Shown in pieces: positions 5,031 to 5,960 of a stretch of DNA of 5,960 nt. Every line of letters starts with the position of its first letter. The stretch's first letter is position 1. Below the pieces are notes generated by a model. It worked only from the letters and a program-made list of their open reading frames with translations. It was not told where the DNA came from and did not search any database. Both the position numbers and the translations under genes were made by a program. Origin of the DNA: JBILCM01 sp044353165 (GTDB taxonomy: Bacteria > Bacillota > Bacilli > Paenibacillales > YIM-B00363); assembly GCA_044353165.1 (NCBI GenBank), contig JBILCM010000111.1, positions 1-5,960 of the forward strand, in the 5' to 3' direction.

Positions 5031-5960
5031 ATGAATCGAAGACTGAAATTCGGACTTATCTTAGGAAATTTGGCGATATTGCTGTTGGGTGTCATTGTGT
5101 ATGTGGAACAGTCGTTGAATGTATTGAATCTTCCGCTCAACGGATATCACATGCAACAGAACATGAGCCGCCAGCCGGATGAGCGCATCGTGGTCATAGG
5201 TATTGACGATATGTCCCTTGAGGCGATAGGTCGTTTCCCTTGGGATCGCAAGGTGTATGCCCAACTGCTGGACATCGTGAACAAACCCGGGCATGAGCCG
5301 TCCTCGATCAACTTCGACATTAGCTTCGATGAAGCTTCCGACTCGGCGTCAGATCAAGTGTTGCTAGAAGCGTTGAAGAAATACGATAATATCGTGTTTC
5401 CGATCGTCGGCATTATGGAGAATGTCACGCGATCAGTGCTTGTAGAGAAGGGCAACTACATTCCAGCATACGGTTTTCGCACACCGTATGAGCCATTCGC
5501 CGAAGTTGTGCGTACGGCACATATCAATGCCAATATTGATTCCGACAATGTGATCCGAAAAACATGGTTGAAGATTCAAGGCCCTGATGGCACGCTTTAT
5601 CCATCCTTAGCGCTCAACGCAGCTGCGATGGCTGGGGTCGACATTAGCAAGTATGTAAACCAAGATTGGGTCGCGGGCGACAGCGCCAAGGGTGAAATTC
5701 TGATTGATTACGTAAGCACAAGCGATGGATTTATCACCATTCCCTTCATTTCAATACTCAATGGTGAGATTGACCCGATCATTTTTCAAGATGCGTCTGT
5801 GTTCGTTGGATTTAATGCCGTCGGCTTCGAGAACGACAACGGTTCAACGCCCGTGGAGAAAGAATCGAAGTTGGTTTATGTTCATGCCAACATTCTCAAC
5901 CAACTCATGAACGGTACCGTGACCACAACTTCTGATTGGGTTGAAAGCTTGGGACTGATG
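5031..5960 (+). CDS. CHASE2-domain sensor protein (partial, N-terminal 310 residues)
   Basis: The frame from ATG 5031 is open to the end of the window, so the C-terminal part is missing. One membrane segment at about residues 6-25 is followed by an extracytoplasmic CHASE2 domain. Its landmarks are ERIVVIGIDDMSLEAIGRFPWDR (51-73), INFDISFDE (93-101), HINANIDSDNVIRKTWL (164-180), PSLALNAAAMAG (191-202), SVFVGFNAVGFEND (256-269) and VHANILNQLMNG (284-295). In known proteins CHASE2 is followed by two or three membrane segments and then a cyclase, GGDEF, kinase or phosphatase domain; the effector here is not visible. The start has a run of six G (5019-5024) 6 nt upstream, an unusual but workable ribosome site. 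A second ATG at 5012 opens a different, unrelated frame. The ligand of CHASE2 domains is not known. Confidence 0.85.
   Translation, partial: MNRRLKFGLILGNLAILLLGVIVYVEQSLNVLNLPLNGYHMQQNMSRQPDERIVVIGIDDMSLEAIGRFPWDRKVYAQLLDIVNKPGHEPSSINFDISFDEASDSASDQVLLEALKKYDNIVFPIVGIMENVTRSVLVEKGNYIPAYGFRTPYEPFAEVVRTAHINANIDSDNVIRKTWLKIQGPDGTLYPSLALNAAAMAGVDISKYVNQDWVAGDSAKGEILIDYVSTSDGFITIPFISILNGEIDPIIFQDASVFVGFNAVGFENDNGSTPVEKESKLVYVHANILNQLMNGTVTTTSDWVESLGLM

Noticed and set aside
5012..5182. Alternative ATG 5012 frame at the CHASE2 start
   Set aside because: It stops after 57 codons and shows no family likeness, while the frame from 5031 matches CHASE2 throughout.
1..5960. Mobile element, integrase, CRISPR array or phage genes
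   Set aside because: No transposase-like frame, no terminal inverted repeats with target duplications, no spaced repeats and no shift in composition were seen.

Overview
The window looks like chromosomal DNA of a mid-GC Gram-positive bacterium of the Bacillales, most plausibly Paenibacillaceae-like. This is an inference from four things: sigma-A-type promoters, GGAGG-type ribosome sites, frequent TTG starts (four of the intact genes), and a mix of ThuA, PhyH and AraC genes next to a CHASE2 sensor. Nothing in the window fixes the genus. There is no sign of a phage, transposon, plasmid or CRISPR array.

Left part (1-1901). The 3' end of an unidentified plus-strand gene is followed 16 bp later by a TSUP (TauE/SafE) family anion permease. 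It converges with, and overlaps by 7 bp, a minus-strand Fe(II)/2-oxoglutarate dioxygenase of the PhyH family.

Centre (1902-4671). An AraC-family regulator with a cupin-like sensor domain lies upstream of the dioxygenase on the same strand. It is divergent from a ThuA-type gene, and the control region between them carries back-to-back promoters. The ThuA gene is followed by a broken VOC/glyoxalase gene, which has lost an internal segment of roughly 30-35 codons out of frame, and then by a TRIC/YadS-type membrane protein. Tight spacing suggests one thuA-VOC-TRIC transcript. AraC, PhyH and ThuA together resemble the sugar or sugar-derivative utilisation loci of this group. No transporter or dehydrogenase is present here, so the substrate is unknown.

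Right part (4672-5960). A stand-alone tRNA-Leu(CAG) has its own good promoter and a rho-independent terminator. It is followed by the first 310 codons of a CHASE2-domain sensor protein that runs off the window, so its effector domain is not visible. The leader of this gene holds a near-perfect tandem 12-bp repeat with inner symmetry.

Most of the window is ordinary. The points most worth a second look are the VOC deletion, the palindrome over the phyH promoter, the tandem repeat in the CHASE2 leader, and the AraC/PhyH/ThuA grouping. I see no clear evidence of a wholly new system.
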